Positions 39,371 through 48,982 are shown, counted from the stretch's first letter. The stretch: 64,000 nucleotides of DNA from Telmatospirillum sp. (GCA_031291415.1 JARLJB010000393.1:1-64000); one strand, 5' to 3'. Notes: generated by a model not told the origin, from the letters alone. Translations and numbers: made by a program.

Positions 39371-40949
39371 TACGGGAAGCGGCAGGATGTGCCGATTCCG
39401 AACCGACCAGCAGCGAATGCCCAGTCATTTGTTCCGGCTGCGGCAGACCCATAATGGCCAGCAGCGTCGGGGCGACATCGGCCAGCCGTCCATCGGCCAG
39501 CTTGTCGACGCCGGCCGGGGAACCAACCAAAATCACCCGGACCTTGCCGATCGTGTGGGCCGTGTAGGGCACGCCGGTGACCTGATCGCGCATCAATTCG
39601 GCATTGCCGTGGTCGGCGGTGACCAGCAGGCTGCCGCCGGCCTTTGCCACCGCGGCCTTCAATCGGCCAAGGCAGGAATCGACGGTTTCGGCCGCCTTGA
39701 TCGCCGCTTCGAGAATACCGGTATGACCGACCATGTCGCCATTGGCGTAATTGACCACGATCAGGTCATATTTGGCCGCCGCAATGGCCTCGACCAGCTT
39801 GTCGGTCACTTCTACCGCCGACATCTCGGGTTTCAGATCGTAGGTCGCCACCTTCGGGCTGGGGACCAGGATGCGGTCCTCGTGCGGGAACACCGCTTCT
39901 CGTCCGCCGTTGAAGAAAAAAGTGACATGGGCGTATTTTTCGGTCTCGGCGATCCGAAGCTGCGACAGGCCCGCGTCGGCCACCACCTCGCCCAGAATGC
40001 GCGTCAGGCTTTCGGCCGGGAAAAGAACCTCGAAAAAACGATTGAGGTCGGTTGAATACTCGGCCATGCCAAGGCGGCTGGCGAAACTCACCTGGCGTGA
40101 CCGCGGGAAACCGTCAAAGGCGGGATCGACCAGGGCCGTCAGGATTTCGCGAGCGCGGTCGGCGCGGAAATTGGCCATGATCAGGCCATCGCCGTCCTTC
40201 ATCCCGGCGTAGTCGCCAATCACCGTCGGCAGCACGAACTCATCGGTCTTGCCAGCTTCGTAGGAGGCGGCAACCGCGCTGACCGCGTCAGCGGCGACGA
40301 CGCCCTTGGCGGCGACCATGGCCTCAAAGGCCAGCGTCACGCGGTCCCAGCGTTTGTCGCGGTCCATCGCGTAGTAGCGGCCGGCCAGCGTGGCGATTTT
40401 GACATTTTTCCCGGAAACGGCGGCAAGGAAGGCCGCGACAAAATCCTTGCCCGACGACGGCGGCGTATCCCGGCCATCAAGGAAGCCATGCACGGCCACC
40501 GGCACTCCGGCATCGGCGATGATCCGCGCCAGCGCCGCCATGTGATCCTGATGCGAATGCACTCCGCCCGGCGACAGGAGGCCCAGGATATGAGCCGTTC
40601 CGCCACTGGCCTTCATCTGGGCGATGGCCTTGAGCAACGCCGGGTTCCTGGCGAGGCTGCCGTCGGCGACGGCCTGGTCGACACGCGGCAGATCCTGCAT
40701 GACGACACGACCGGCGCCGAGGTTCATATGCCCGACCTCGGAATTGCCCATTTGACCATCGGGAAGTCCGACCGCCAGTCCCGAGGTTTCCAGAAACGCA
40801 TGCGGACAGTGCGCCACCAGATCGTCCCAAACGGGTGTGTTGGCCAGCGCGATGGCGTTGTCCACGCGGTCGGCGCGGTACCCCCAGCCATCGAGAATGC
40901 AAAGAACGACAGGACGCGGGCGGACGGATGAGCGCAATGTGTCAGTCAT
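39357..40949 (-). CDS. gpmI: 2,3-bisphosphoglycerate-independent phosphoglycerate mutase
   Basis: 530 residues. Interconverts 3- and 2-phosphoglycerate using Mn. The N-terminus reads PVVLCILDGWGYR with the first metal Asp. The catalytic Ser is in GQMGNSEVGHMNLGAGRV. GGVHSHQDHMAAL, VNYANGDMVGHTG and VTADHGNAELM supply further metal ligands. It heads the minus-strand envelope run and transcribes into envC. Confidence 0.97.
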   Translation of the reverse strand: MTDTLRSSVRPRPVVLCILDGWGYRADRVDNAIALANTPVWDDLVAHCPHAFLETSGLAVGLPDGQMGNSEVGHMNLGAGRVVMQDLPRVDQAVADGSLARNPALLKAIAQMKASGGTAHILGLLSPGGVHSHQDHMAALARIIADAGVPVAVHGFLDGRDTPPSSGKDFVAAFLAAVSGKNVKIATLAGRYYAMDRDKRWDRVTLAFEAMVAAKGVVAADAVSAVAASYEAGKTDEFVLPTVIGDYAGMKDGDGLIMANFRADRAREILTALVDPAFDGFPRSRQVSFASRLGMAEYSTDLNRFFEVLFPAESLTRILGEVVADAGLSQLRIAETEKYAHVTFFFNGGREAVFPHEDRILVPSPKVATYDLKPEMSAVEVTDKLVEAIAAAKYDLIVVNYANGDMVGHTGILEAAIKAAETVDSCLGRLKAAVAKAGGSLLVTADHGNAELMRDQVTGVPYTAHTIGKVRVILVGSPAGVDKLADGRLADVAPTLLAIMGLPQPEQMTGHSLLVGSESAHPAASRNAMA

Positions 40950-41371
40950 AGCCGATTTTTCGCCATATCTTTAAGGTCATTACCATGATCGCCGGGTCCA
41001 ACCCTATATGGCGATCGTTGAGCGGTCTTGGGAGTCCCTTCCTGCTGCGGGGTCGCGCTTTCTGCACTGTTTCGGCATCGATCCACACAAGATGCGGCCA
41101 ATAGTCCGCTACACCAACCTTCGGGAAGGGTCAACAGTAGTTGTCACTTTGGCCGAAGAATAATGTCGGGACATTGTTTCCGGCAACGTCTCAGAACGCC
41201 GCGTATATACCGCGAAGCCAGCAAAAGTAACGAGTATTGGTTGATAATCTCGGCGTCTTTGTGTCTGGGCGGTTAATTTAATCGGGTTTCGATGGAAGAA
41301 CCAAACGAGCGCCATCCGAGTTGGTTCCCCGTGGCAAAAAAACAGAATTTTTTTTGTGGATAGCAAAAGCA
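40950..41371. other. Gap between mtgA and gpmI
   Basis: 422 bases of lower G+C content. It must contain the gpmI promoter (near the 40950 end, minus strand) and the end of the mtgA transcript. I found no tRNA, long repeat or credible small gene; short frames in it lack ribosome sites. Confidence 0.45.
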
Positions 41372-42076
41372 TCAAGGGGCGCCCAGGCAAGGCGACATGG
41401 CGGTCTGCCCCATGCGGCTTTCGATGATGCGGATCCGGTTGGCGATGAAGAGGCTGGGAGAGGTGGGCGAAAAGCGTCGGGGGTTGGGAAGAATGGCGGC
41501 CAGGGCCGCCGCCTGATGTCGGGTCAGGGCGCCGGCCGGCCGATGGAAATAATGCTGGGCGGCCGCTTCGGCGCCATAAAGGCCATGCCCCCATTCGATG
41601 ACGTTGAGATAAACCTCAAGAATGCGCCGCTTGCCCCACAGCGCCTCGATCAGCACGGTGAAGCCGGCTTCCAGTCCCTTGCGCAGGATATTTCGCCCCG
41701 GCCAGAGAAAGACATTCTTCGCTGTCTGCATTGAGATGGTGCTGGCTCCTCTGACCCGGCCGTCGTCCCGGTAGCTCTCGGCGGCCTCGTCGATTTCAAT
41801 CCAGTCGAAGCCATGGTGGCTGCAGAACCGCTGGTCTTCGGATGTCATGACGGCGCGCCGCAGTTCCGGAGAGATGGCCTCGATCGGCACCCAGCGCTGT
41901 TCCCAGCCCTCGCCTTCCGTCATGCGCATCAGCATCAGGGGCGTTATTGGCGGCGCCACGAAACGCCCCAAGACAACCAGCACCAACGGCAGGACGCAAA
42001 AGAGGGACAAACCCCAGAGGGCGAGCTTGCGGCGGTGTGATCTGAGCCAAGTCGGCATGACGACAGTCTGCGGCAT
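41372..42076 (-). CDS. mtgA: Monofunctional peptidoglycan glycosyltransferase
   Basis: 234 residues (ATG 42076; ATG 42058 also possible). An N-terminal membrane helix (LALWGLSLFCVLPLVLVVLG) is followed by a GT51 domain with the catalytic Glu in TSEDQRFCSHHGFDW, then GASTISMQTAKNVFLWPGR, and the second Glu region in RRILEVYLNVIEWGHGLYG. It polymerises lipid II into glycan strands without a transpeptidase domain. 33 bases downstream of the MscS gene, same strand. Confidence 0.95.
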   Translation of the reverse strand: MPQTVVMPTWLRSHRRKLALWGLSLFCVLPLVLVVLGRFVAPPITPLMLMRMTEGEGWEQRWVPIEAISPELRRAVMTSEDQRFCSHHGFDWIEIDEAAESYRDDGRVRGASTISMQTAKNVFLWPGRNILRKGLEAGFTVLIEALWGKRRILEVYLNVIEWGHGLYGAEAAAQHYFHRPAGALTRHQAAALAAILPNPRRFSPTSPSLFIANRIRIIESRMGQTAMSPCLGAP

Positions 42077-42109
42077 CGGGGCTTTCCGGGCAAGCTCAAG
42101 ACGGCCGGA

Positions 42110-43177
42110 TCATCGTCCTTTGGGGAACAGAACGCGATCGGGTTCGGCGTTGAGCCTTGTCAGCATCTTTCTGATCAGGAGCGTCTTCATTCGCCCGGAT
42201 TCCTTGGGATCGACGAGGTAACGAACGTTGGCGTCGAGCCAGGCATTTTCATTGACGCGAAAGAACACGGTCGGCTCTTCGCTGACTTCGATCTGATCGA
42301 TCGGTGTCTCGTCCAGTACACTTCGATAGGCACGAACCCGTTCCGCCATGGTCGCGCCCATTTCTTCCCTGGCGACGGCGATCATGATTCCTGACACAAA
42401 ATCCAGATCGCTGTTGTAGGCAATATTGAATTTTATCTCGTCCCAAATATATGGAAATAACGGCCATGAATAATTGTAGACTGGTGTGGTGAGAACCGTC
42501 GAGTTTGGCAATTTTATCACGCGGCCGCTTGGGTGATCCGTCGACAGATACTGTCCGCCAAACTCCCAAAGCGTGGTGTCAAAATAACTGATGTCTATGA
42601 CGTCTCCCGTCGCGCTGCCGATCTTGATGCGGTCGCCGACGCGATATGGTCGGCGGGCGAGTATAAATATCCAGCCGATGAAACTGGTCATCGGCATCTG
42701 TAACGCAAAGCCGGCGATGATTGAAAAGACGCCGAGAGAAACGACGACAGTGTACCATGTTTGAGAAATGGCGGAAAGAAACACCAGGCAGATGAGAACA
42801 ATAGAAATCAGCCGCACCACCAATCTTAGATTAAATAGCGTGATATTGTCATCCGGAAGTCGGCGTGTTATAAGGGAATCGGCCATATTCTGAGCGACAA
42901 GGATGAGCGTGCTGACGGGAACCGCCAATAAAAAATGGCTGATGATGGGTGCGTATTTTTCCGTTATTCCAAAAACGGCGTAACCGAAAACAAAATATAT
43001 GGCGGCGATCACCAGAGAAAACGTCAGTCCGATGATGTGCCAGTGGAGACTCTGCTTGGTGTGAGTGCGTTGTGTTCTGGCGAAGCGATTGCCATGTTCC
43101 GTCGCTTGTCCCATCGCCTTTTCGACATTGTCGGCAATTGCGGGCGATGGGGTTTGTCGTTCGTTGGAATCTGACAT
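42110..43177 (-). CDS. MscS-family mechanosensitive ion channel
   Basis: 355 residues. Four hydrophobic segments, the last (VVSLGVFSIIAGFALQMPMT) having the Gly/Ala pattern of the pore helix TM3. The cytoplasmic beta domain follows directly (RRPYRVGDRIKIGSATGDVI, RVIKLPNSTVLTTPVYNYS). The N-terminal ~45 residues are polar and His/Thr-rich. The base composition is noticeably more A+T-rich than the neighbours, which may indicate later acquisition. It probably releases solutes upon osmotic downshock. Confidence 0.88.
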   Translation of the reverse strand: MSDSNERQTPSPAIADNVEKAMGQATEHGNRFARTQRTHTKQSLHWHIIGLTFSLVIAAIYFVFGYAVFGITEKYAPIISHFLLAVPVSTLILVAQNMADSLITRRLPDDNITLFNLRLVVRLISIVLICLVFLSAISQTWYTVVVSLGVFSIIAGFALQMPMTSFIGWIFILARRPYRVGDRIKIGSATGDVIDISYFDTTLWEFGGQYLSTDHPSGRVIKLPNSTVLTTPVYNYSWPLFPYIWDEIKFNIAYNSDLDFVSGIMIAVAREEMGATMAERVRAYRSVLDETPIDQIEVSEEPTVFFRVNENAWLDANVRYLVDPKESGRMKTLLIRKMLTRLNAEPDRVLFPKGR

Positions 43178-43638
43178 TGGATCTTCGATCCGGCGCCCTT
43201 TTGGCTGAACTCAAGCAGGCGCAAGTGCGTCATCGGCGATGGATGGGGGACCTGCGCGGGAGCGTCAAAGGCCCTTTGACCGCCTGAACGATAGTCGTCG
43301 TCCCAGCGGAAACGAAGGCTCGGAAACTACCTATGCGCAACCTGCGCCGGGGGGATGCATCCCTTGCTCCGCGGGAAGAAAAGTGTACTCTCCGCGCTTG
43401 TCAAGGATCGGCTCATTTGCGCCGATACGACTTCTATCCGAATGTAACGATTATGCAAAAGCTCCGTACTGAAGACAAGCTGGGAAGAAACAAATTGTCA
43501 GTAGCACCGGCGTCCCTGCCGGTGTTCCGCCGCCAGGCGGACCCTTTCCGGCTCACGCCGGAACACCGGCAGGGACGCCGGTGCCACTGTGTTTCATCCA
43601 GGGCGGGTCGGCGCGCCACCGGTGCGGAACTCTAGAGC
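43178..43638. other. Gap with one palindromic repeat between the channel and AbrB genes
   Basis: 461 bases between divergent genes. Besides the repeat at 43504-43584, it shows no convincing ORF. A 77-codon open frame near 43239 has no typical start context and an unnatural composition. Promoters for both flanking genes must lie here. Confidence 0.45.
43504..43584. repeat. Palindromic repeat (GCACCGGCGTCCCTGCCGG family)
   Basis: 26-base perfect inverted arms at 43504-43529 and 43559-43584, with a small CCGCC-AGGCGG hairpin between. It belongs to the same family as the inner palindrome at 10997-11113 and the half copy at 55605-55650. The loop base differs (CCC versus CTC). Confidence 0.85.
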
Positions 43639-44682
43639 ATGAAAAAGCCGCGAAGAACTTGGCTCTGGCTCCTTCTGCTTGCCGCCTCGCTGGGCGTCGG
43701 ATGGGTGTTGCAGCAGGCCGCGCTGCCGGCGGCTCTGATGTTGGGGCCGATGCTTTGCGCCATCGCCTTCGGAGTCTCCGGTTCCGACCTCAAGCTGCCG
43801 CGCTGGGCCTTCTTCGGCGCCCAGTCGGTGATCGGCTGCCTGGTCGCCCGCGCTTTGAGCGCCTCCATCCTGATCGAGATCGCCGACGATTGGGCGGTCA
43901 TGCTGCTGATCGTCTCGACGACGGTGATGGCCGGGGCCCTCGTCGGCTGGGTCCTCGTCAAGTTCGGTGCTCTGCCGGGAACCACGGCCGCCTGGGGATC
44001 TTCGCCCGGCGCCGCCTCAGCCATGGTGGTCATGGCCGAGGAATTCGGCGCCGATCCCCGCCTGGTCGGCTTCATGCAGTATCTCCGCGTCGTCATCGTG
44101 GTGATGAGCGCCTCGCTGGCCGGCCGGCTGTTGCTTGGCCATGACGTGCCGCAGACCAGCGGGCCGGCCTTGTTCGAGGCGGCACCGCTGCTCCCCTTGG
44201 CGGAAACCTTGGCGATCGCTCTGGTCGGCGCGATGGCGGGACGCTTTCTCAGGATTCCGGCCGGCGGGATGCTGCTGCCGATGATCATCGGCGCTGTCCT
44301 GCATACCACCGGTCTGTTGGAAATCACCCTGCCGCCATGGCTTCTCGCCATCTCCTATCTGGCCCTCGGATGGTATATCGGTCTCGGTTTCACGCGGTCG
44401 ATCCTGATGTATGCGCTTCGCGCCCTGCCGCAGCTGCTGCTGTCGATTTTTCTGCTGATCGGCCTATGCGGTCTGTCGGCTTGGCTGCTGCATTGGTTTT
44501 TGCATACCGACGGGTTGACGGCCTACCTGGCGACCAGTCCCGGCGGGCTCGATTCGGTGGCGATCATCGCCATCGGCAGCGGCGCCAACACGCCTTTCGT
44601 GCTGGCGGTGCAGACGCTGCGCCTGTTCATCGTGCTGCTGACCGGCCCGCAAATCGCCAAGCTGATTTCCAGATATGCCTAG
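43639..44682 (+). CDS. AbrB-family (AmoA/DUF3-like) membrane protein
   Basis: 347 residues, about ten hydrophobic helices in two repeats. Typical motifs are LPAALMLGPMLCAIAFG, GALPGTTAAWGSSPGAASAM and the second-half echo LATSPGGLDSVAIIAIGSG. Proteins of this group were once annotated as ammonia monooxygenases, which is not supported. They are putative transporters or regulators. The stop overlaps the kdpE stop as CTAG, with TAG read on each strand. Confidence 0.85.
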   Translation: MKKPRRTWLWLLLLAASLGVGWVLQQAALPAALMLGPMLCAIAFGVSGSDLKLPRWAFFGAQSVIGCLVARALSASILIEIADDWAVMLLIVSTTVMAGALVGWVLVKFGALPGTTAAWGSSPGAASAMVVMAEEFGADPRLVGFMQYLRVVIVVMSASLAGRLLLGHDVPQTSGPALFEAAPLLPLAETLAIALVGAMAGRFLRIPAGGMLLPMIIGAVLHTTGLLEITLPPWLLAISYLALGWYIGLGFTRSILMYALRALPQLLLSIFLLIGLCGLSAWLLHWFLHTDGLTAYLATSPGGLDSVAIIAIGSGANTPFVLAVQTLRLFIVLLTGPQIAKLISRYA

Positions 44683-45362
44683 GCCCCGGTCACCAGCCGG
44701 TAGCCGACCCCGGCCTCCGTCAGAATGATGCGTGGTGCGGCCGGGTCGACTTCCAGTTTCTGGCGCAGTTGGTTGACATAGACCCTGAGATAGGCGGTGT
44801 CCTCGACATGCGCCGGTCCCCAGACCGATTTTAGAATCTGCTTGTGGGTCAGCACATGGTCCGGGCTGGTCGCCAGAAATTGCAGCAGTTCATATTCGCG
44901 TTTCGACAGATGCAGTTCCTGGCCGTCGCGGGTCAGCACGTGGCGGGCGAAATCGAGAGTGAGCGTGCCGATGGTCAGGACGCCCTGGCTCTCCGGAGCT
45001 TCGCTTTTCTGGCGCAGGGCGGCGCGGACGCGGGCCATCAGTTCGGCGATGCCGAAAGGCTTGACGACATAGTCGTCGGCGCCACGGTCCAACGCCTCGA
45101 CCTTGTCGACCTCCTGGGCCCGCACCGAAAGCACGATGATCGGCACCTTGCTGGTTTCACGGATGGCGCTGATGGTTTCCTGGCCGTCCATGTCGGGCAG
45201 CCCGAGGTCGAGGATGACAAGATCGATCTTGCGCGTGCGGGCCTGTTCAGCGCCTTCATCGGCCGTTTGCGCCTCGATCACCTCATGGCCGTTCGCCCCC
45301 AGGCTGATTCGCAAGAACTTGCGAATCTGCGGTTCGTCGTCGACGACTAGGATGCGTGCCAT
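44679..45362 (-). CDS. kdpE: Response regulator KdpE
   Basis: 227 residues from ATG 45362 with GGGGAAA upstream. Receiver domain with acidic pair (ILVVDDEPQ), phospho-Asp52 (ILDLGLPDMDG) and Lys in YVVKPFG. OmpR-type winged helix follows (LSKREYELLQFLATSPDHVL, HVEDTAYLRVYVNQLRQKL). It activates kdp transcription when phosphorylated by KdpD, whose gene ends 22 bases upstream. Confidence 0.95.
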   Translation of the reverse strand: MARILVVDDEPQIRKFLRISLGANGHEVIEAQTADEGAEQARTRKIDLVILDLGLPDMDGQETISAIRETSKVPIIVLSVRAQEVDKVEALDRGADDYVVKPFGIAELMARVRAALRQKSEAPESQGVLTIGTLTLDFARHVLTRDGQELHLSKREYELLQFLATSPDHVLTHKQILKSVWGPAHVEDTAYLRVYVNQLRQKLEVDPAAPRIILTEAGVGYRLVTGA

Positions 45363-45384
45363 GGTTTCCCCACGTTCATCGCGC

Positions 45385-48090
45385 TCAGGCCCCCGTTGTC
45401 TCGCCGCCGTCGAGTTTCGGCGGTTCGCCGAGCGGCAGGTGAATGACAATGCAGGTTCCGGCGCCGTTCAATCCGGGTTCGGCCTTTATCGTACCACCAT
45501 GCGCCTCGACGATGCCCCGGCAAATGGCCAGACCTAATCCAGTGCCGGCGGTCTGGCTGTCGGTGGCCTCGACGCGGTAGAACATGTCGAACACTTTTTC
45601 GCGGTCGGCTTCCGGGATTCCGGCTCCCTGGTCGCAGACCTCGATCAGCGCCATGTCCTTGCCGGGACGGGCCCAGACGGTGACCAGACTGCCGGGCGGC
45701 GAGTATTTGCAGGCGTTGTCGATCACATTGAAGAACACCTGTTCCATCAGCACCGAATCGAGACAAAGCAGCGGCAGGCCTGGGTCGATGTCGATCTTGA
45801 CCTGCCGCCCGCGTAGCAGCTTTCCCGAACGTTCGACGGCGGCACGGACGATGTCGGCGAGATCGGCCCAATCGGCATTGGGCTTCAGGGCCCCCGATCC
45901 CAACTTGGTCATGTCTAGCAGGTTTTGCACGAAGCGGTTGAGACGTTCGGCCTCGTCCTGAATGGTGGTCGCCAGTTCGCGGCTGTCTTTCGCGTCGATG
46001 TCCTCGCCATAGTTGATCAGGCTCGAGGCGGCGCCGAGGATGGAGACCAGAGGCGTGCGCAGGTCATGCGACAATGACGACAGCAAGGCCGAGCGCAGCC
46101 GGTCGGTTTCAGTGGCCAACCGTGCCGCCTCGACATCGGCGACGAGCGTCGTGCGTTCGATGGCGACTGCCGCCTGGTCGGCGAGGGCCTCGAGAAGGCG
46201 GGTGTCCTCGGGGGCGAGAAATTCCTGTCCGGCCATCTGAATGCCCAGCACGCCGACCGGGCCGCGAGCCGTCTTCAGCGGCAGGAACAGCCAGTCGGCG
46301 GCCGGCAGCGTGGTCGAACCGCGGCCGGCCGGCCGGCCGTTGGCCCAGGTCCAGTCGGCGGCGGCGGAATCCTTGTCGCTGATCTCGTCCTCGGGCGGAT
46401 AACCGGCGGCCAGGGTCAGCCGCTGGTCCTCCGGTAGCAGGACCAGCGATTTGCCGCGGATGGTGGCGGCGACATGGTGGACCACCGCCCACAGCACGTC
46501 GTCCTGCGTGGCCCCCGCGGCGATCTTGCGGCTGAATTCGTAAAGATTGGCGGTTCGTCTGGCGCTGGTCTTGCTGGCGTCGACCTGCAGTTGAACGCGA
46601 CTGGCCAGATTGCTGACGATGATGGCGGCGATCAGAAAGAAGACGATGGTGAGGATGTTCTGGGAATCGGAAATGGCGAAGGAGAAGCGCGGTTCGGTGA
46701 AGAAGAAGTTGAAGGATAGAAAGCTGGCGACCGAGGCGAAGATCGCCGGACCGCGGCCCAGCTTCATGGCGATCAGCATGACGGCTACCAGGAAGGTCAC
46801 CGAGATGTTGGGCAGCGGCAGCCAGAGATCGATTATGAAGCCCAGTCCGGTGGCGGTCGCCACGCCGGCTGCGGCAATCAGATAGCCGAGCCAGTCGCGG
46901 GCAGGAACCGGCGGGCGGGTTTCGAAGGTCCGATGCTGCTTCTCGGTATCGTCGCCGCCGACCAGCAGGACATCGAAGGCGTCGCTTTGGGCCAGAATGC
47001 GGCCGGTGACCGACATGCCACTGAACAGGCGCCGCCAGGGTTTGTGGCGCTGGCGCCCGACGACGATCTGGCTGGCATTGCGGTCAAGCGCGAAGGCGAC
47101 AACTTCGGCGGCGACGTCCTCGCCCTGCAAGGTGACCGTTTCGGCTCCCAGTTGCTCGGCCAACCGCAGCGTCTGGGCGATGCGGTCCTTCTGCTGTTCC
47201 GGCAGGTCGATATGGTGGGAGGTTTCGACATAGACGGCGACCCAGGGCGCCGAGCGGCGTTCGGCCACCCGTTTGGCGGTTCGTACCAGCCGGGCCGACG
47301 CGGTGTCGTCGCCGACGCAGACAATGATCCGTTCGCGGGTCGGCCAGGGACCGGAAACGGCGTGGGCCCGTCGATAGTTCAGCATCTGGGCGTCGACCCG
47401 TTCGGCGGCGTGACGCAGAGCCATTTCGCGCAGCGCCGTCAGATTGCCGGCCGAAAAGAAATTGCTGACGGCGCGTCTGGCCTGTTCCGGGACATAGACC
47501 TTGCCCTCGGCCAGGCGCTTCAGCAGGTCCTCCGGCGGCAGGTCGATCAGCTCGATTTCGTCGGCGGTGGCCAGAACGCTGTCCGGCAAGGTTTCCCGCA
47601 CCTTGATGCCGGCAATGCGTTCGACCACATCGTTCAGGCTTTCCAGATGCTGGATATTGAGCGTCGAATAGACGTCGACGCCGGCCACCAACAGGTCTTC
47701 GACGTCCTGGTAACGTTTGATGTGGCGGCAGCCCGGGACATTGGTATGCGCCAACTCGTCGACCAGAACGATCTTCGGGTTGCGGGCAAGGATCGCTTCC
47801 AGGTCCATTTCCTGGAACAGCCGGCCGCGATATTCCATCGTTTTGGCCGGCAGAGCGGTCAATCCCTGGACCAGACGCTCGGTCTCGCGCCGGCCGTGGG
47901 TCTCCACCACGCCGATGACCACATCGATGCCTTCCTTGCGCCGCTCCTGCGCGGCTTCCAGCATCGCATAGGTCTTGCCGACGCCCGGGGCGGCGCCCAG
48001 GAAGATCTTCAGGTGTCCCCGCGTTTCCTTTTGCGCTTCCGCCAGCAGGGCGTCGGGAGACGGTCGGTTGTCGCGGTCGTTTTCTGCCAT
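45385..48090 (-). CDS. kdpD: Sensor histidine kinase KdpD
   Basis: 901 residues with the full architecture. The KdpD N-terminal domain has Walker A GAAPGVGKTYAMLEAAQ (near residue 35). A universal stress-type domain follows (IIVCVGDDTASARLVRTA), then four closely spaced membrane helices (about 400-500), a GAF-like region, a HisKA domain with SLSHDLRTPL (His about 675), and an ATPase domain ending GTGLGLAICRGIVEAHGG. It senses potassium limitation or turgor. It is separated from kdpC by a 277-base gap containing a palindromic repeat. Confidence 0.96.
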   Translation of the reverse strand: MAENDRDNRPSPDALLAEAQKETRGHLKIFLGAAPGVGKTYAMLEAAQERRKEGIDVVIGVVETHGRRETERLVQGLTALPAKTMEYRGRLFQEMDLEAILARNPKIVLVDELAHTNVPGCRHIKRYQDVEDLLVAGVDVYSTLNIQHLESLNDVVERIAGIKVRETLPDSVLATADEIELIDLPPEDLLKRLAEGKVYVPEQARRAVSNFFSAGNLTALREMALRHAAERVDAQMLNYRRAHAVSGPWPTRERIIVCVGDDTASARLVRTAKRVAERRSAPWVAVYVETSHHIDLPEQQKDRIAQTLRLAEQLGAETVTLQGEDVAAEVVAFALDRNASQIVVGRQRHKPWRRLFSGMSVTGRILAQSDAFDVLLVGGDDTEKQHRTFETRPPVPARDWLGYLIAAAGVATATGLGFIIDLWLPLPNISVTFLVAVMLIAMKLGRGPAIFASVASFLSFNFFFTEPRFSFAISDSQNILTIVFFLIAAIIVSNLASRVQLQVDASKTSARRTANLYEFSRKIAAGATQDDVLWAVVHHVAATIRGKSLVLLPEDQRLTLAAGYPPEDEISDKDSAAADWTWANGRPAGRGSTTLPAADWLFLPLKTARGPVGVLGIQMAGQEFLAPEDTRLLEALADQAAVAIERTTLVADVEAARLATETDRLRSALLSSLSHDLRTPLVSILGAASSLINYGEDIDAKDSRELATTIQDEAERLNRFVQNLLDMTKLGSGALKPNADWADLADIVRAAVERSGKLLRGRQVKIDIDPGLPLLCLDSVLMEQVFFNVIDNACKYSPPGSLVTVWARPGKDMALIEVCDQGAGIPEADREKVFDMFYRVEATDSQTAGTGLGLAICRGIVEAHGGTIKAEPGLNGAGTCIVIHLPLGEPPKLDGGETTGA

Positions 48091-48175
48091 CAGGAGGTAA
48101 TCGTATCCTGGCGTGACCCTGTGCTCAATGCTGGCAAAGACATGGAAATGATTTTGCTCCTTTCAATTTTCCCAT

Positions 48176-48341
48176 CACATTTCCCCGTCATTCCCGCGCA
48201 AGCGGGAATCCATGCCGCGGCAGAAACGATCCCGGGTTGCAGAGTCATCGTTTTTTCCGACCATGGATCCCCACTTGCGCGGGGATGACGGCTACAAAAA
48301 TATCCGCGGGCGAACCTTTGACGTAACTGACGACACGCTCC
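48176..48341. repeat. Palindromic repeat element in the kdpC-kdpD gap
   Basis: Inverted arms at 48187-48214 and 48262-48289 (GTCATTCCCGCG at one end, GGGGATGAC at the other) surround a ~47-base centre. The right flank CGAACCTTTGAC then TAACTGACGACACGC matches 11171-11201 closely, and the left flank CACATTTCCCC matches 10926. It is a full copy of the element whose centre is different at 10926-11201. It also means kdpD may not be simply co-transcribed with kdpC. Confidence 0.85.
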
Positions 48342-48367
48342 AACGGTGGCGTGGGGTGGCCGATGCC

Positions 48368-48982
48368 CTATTGTTTGGCGGCTCCCTGGTCGAGCGCCAG
48401 ATTGAGGGCCAGCACGTTGACATGAGACTCGCCCAGGACGCCGAAGGTTCTCCCCTCGGTGTGCTGCGCGACCAGGCGCTTCAGGTCCGCTTCCGACATC
48501 CCGCGGGCGGCAGCGACGCGGGGAAGCTGATATTCGGCGGCGGCCGGCGAGATATCCGGGTCGAGGCCGCTGCCCGAGGCGGTCACCAGATCGACCGGCA
48601 GGGCGATCCGCGCATTGGGATTTTCGGCCTTGAGGGCGGCAATCCTGTCGGCGACGTCCTGCGCCAGACTCTTCGCCGACGGCGCGGCGTTGGAGGCGCC
48701 GGAATTGGCCGCGTTATAGGGGGCCGGGATCTGCTTGGTGGCGTCGGCCGGATCGGTGTCGGTGGTGGCCGACGGGCGCGGGTGGAAATAGGTCGGACCG
48801 GTGAAGGTCTGGCCGATCAGTGTCGAACCGACCACCTGTCCGTTCCGTTCCACCAGGCTGCCATGCGCCTGCGTGGGGAACAGCGCCTCGGCGACGCCGG
48901 TCATCGCCAGGGGATAGGCAAGACCGCCGAGCACGGTCAGCATCAAGGTGGCGAGAATGGATTGCTTCAACTGTTTCAACAT
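48368..48982 (-). CDS. kdpC: Potassium-transporting ATPase KdpC subunit
   Basis: 204 residues from ATG 48982 (MLKQLKQSILATLMLTVLGG). A single N-terminal membrane helix is followed by a periplasmic domain with GSLVERNGQVVGSTLIGQTF, YFHPRPSATTD, LPVDLVTASGSGLDPDISP and LLVAQHTEGRTFGVLGE-like end (VAQHTEGRTFGVLG). It stabilises the KdpA-KdpB complex. The frame is also open far upstream inside kdpB, but that extension is a shadow. Confidence 0.95.
   Translation of the reverse strand: MLKQLKQSILATLMLTVLGGLAYPLAMTGVAEALFPTQAHGSLVERNGQVVGSTLIGQTFTGPTYFHPRPSATTDTDPADATKQIPAPYNAANSGASNAAPSAKSLAQDVADRIAALKAENPNARIALPVDLVTASGSGLDPDISPAAAEYQLPRVAAARGMSEADLKRLVAQHTEGRTFGVLGESHVNVLALNLALDQGAAKQ

Noticed and set aside
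40950-41371. A tRNA or small RNA gene in the gpmI-mtgA gap
   Set aside because: No T-loop GGTTCGANTCC pattern or cloverleaf arms could be found on either strand.
43639-44682. Ammonia monooxygenase
   Set aside because: The family was historically mislabelled so; the protein is a ten-helix AbrB-type membrane protein without copper-enzyme motifs.
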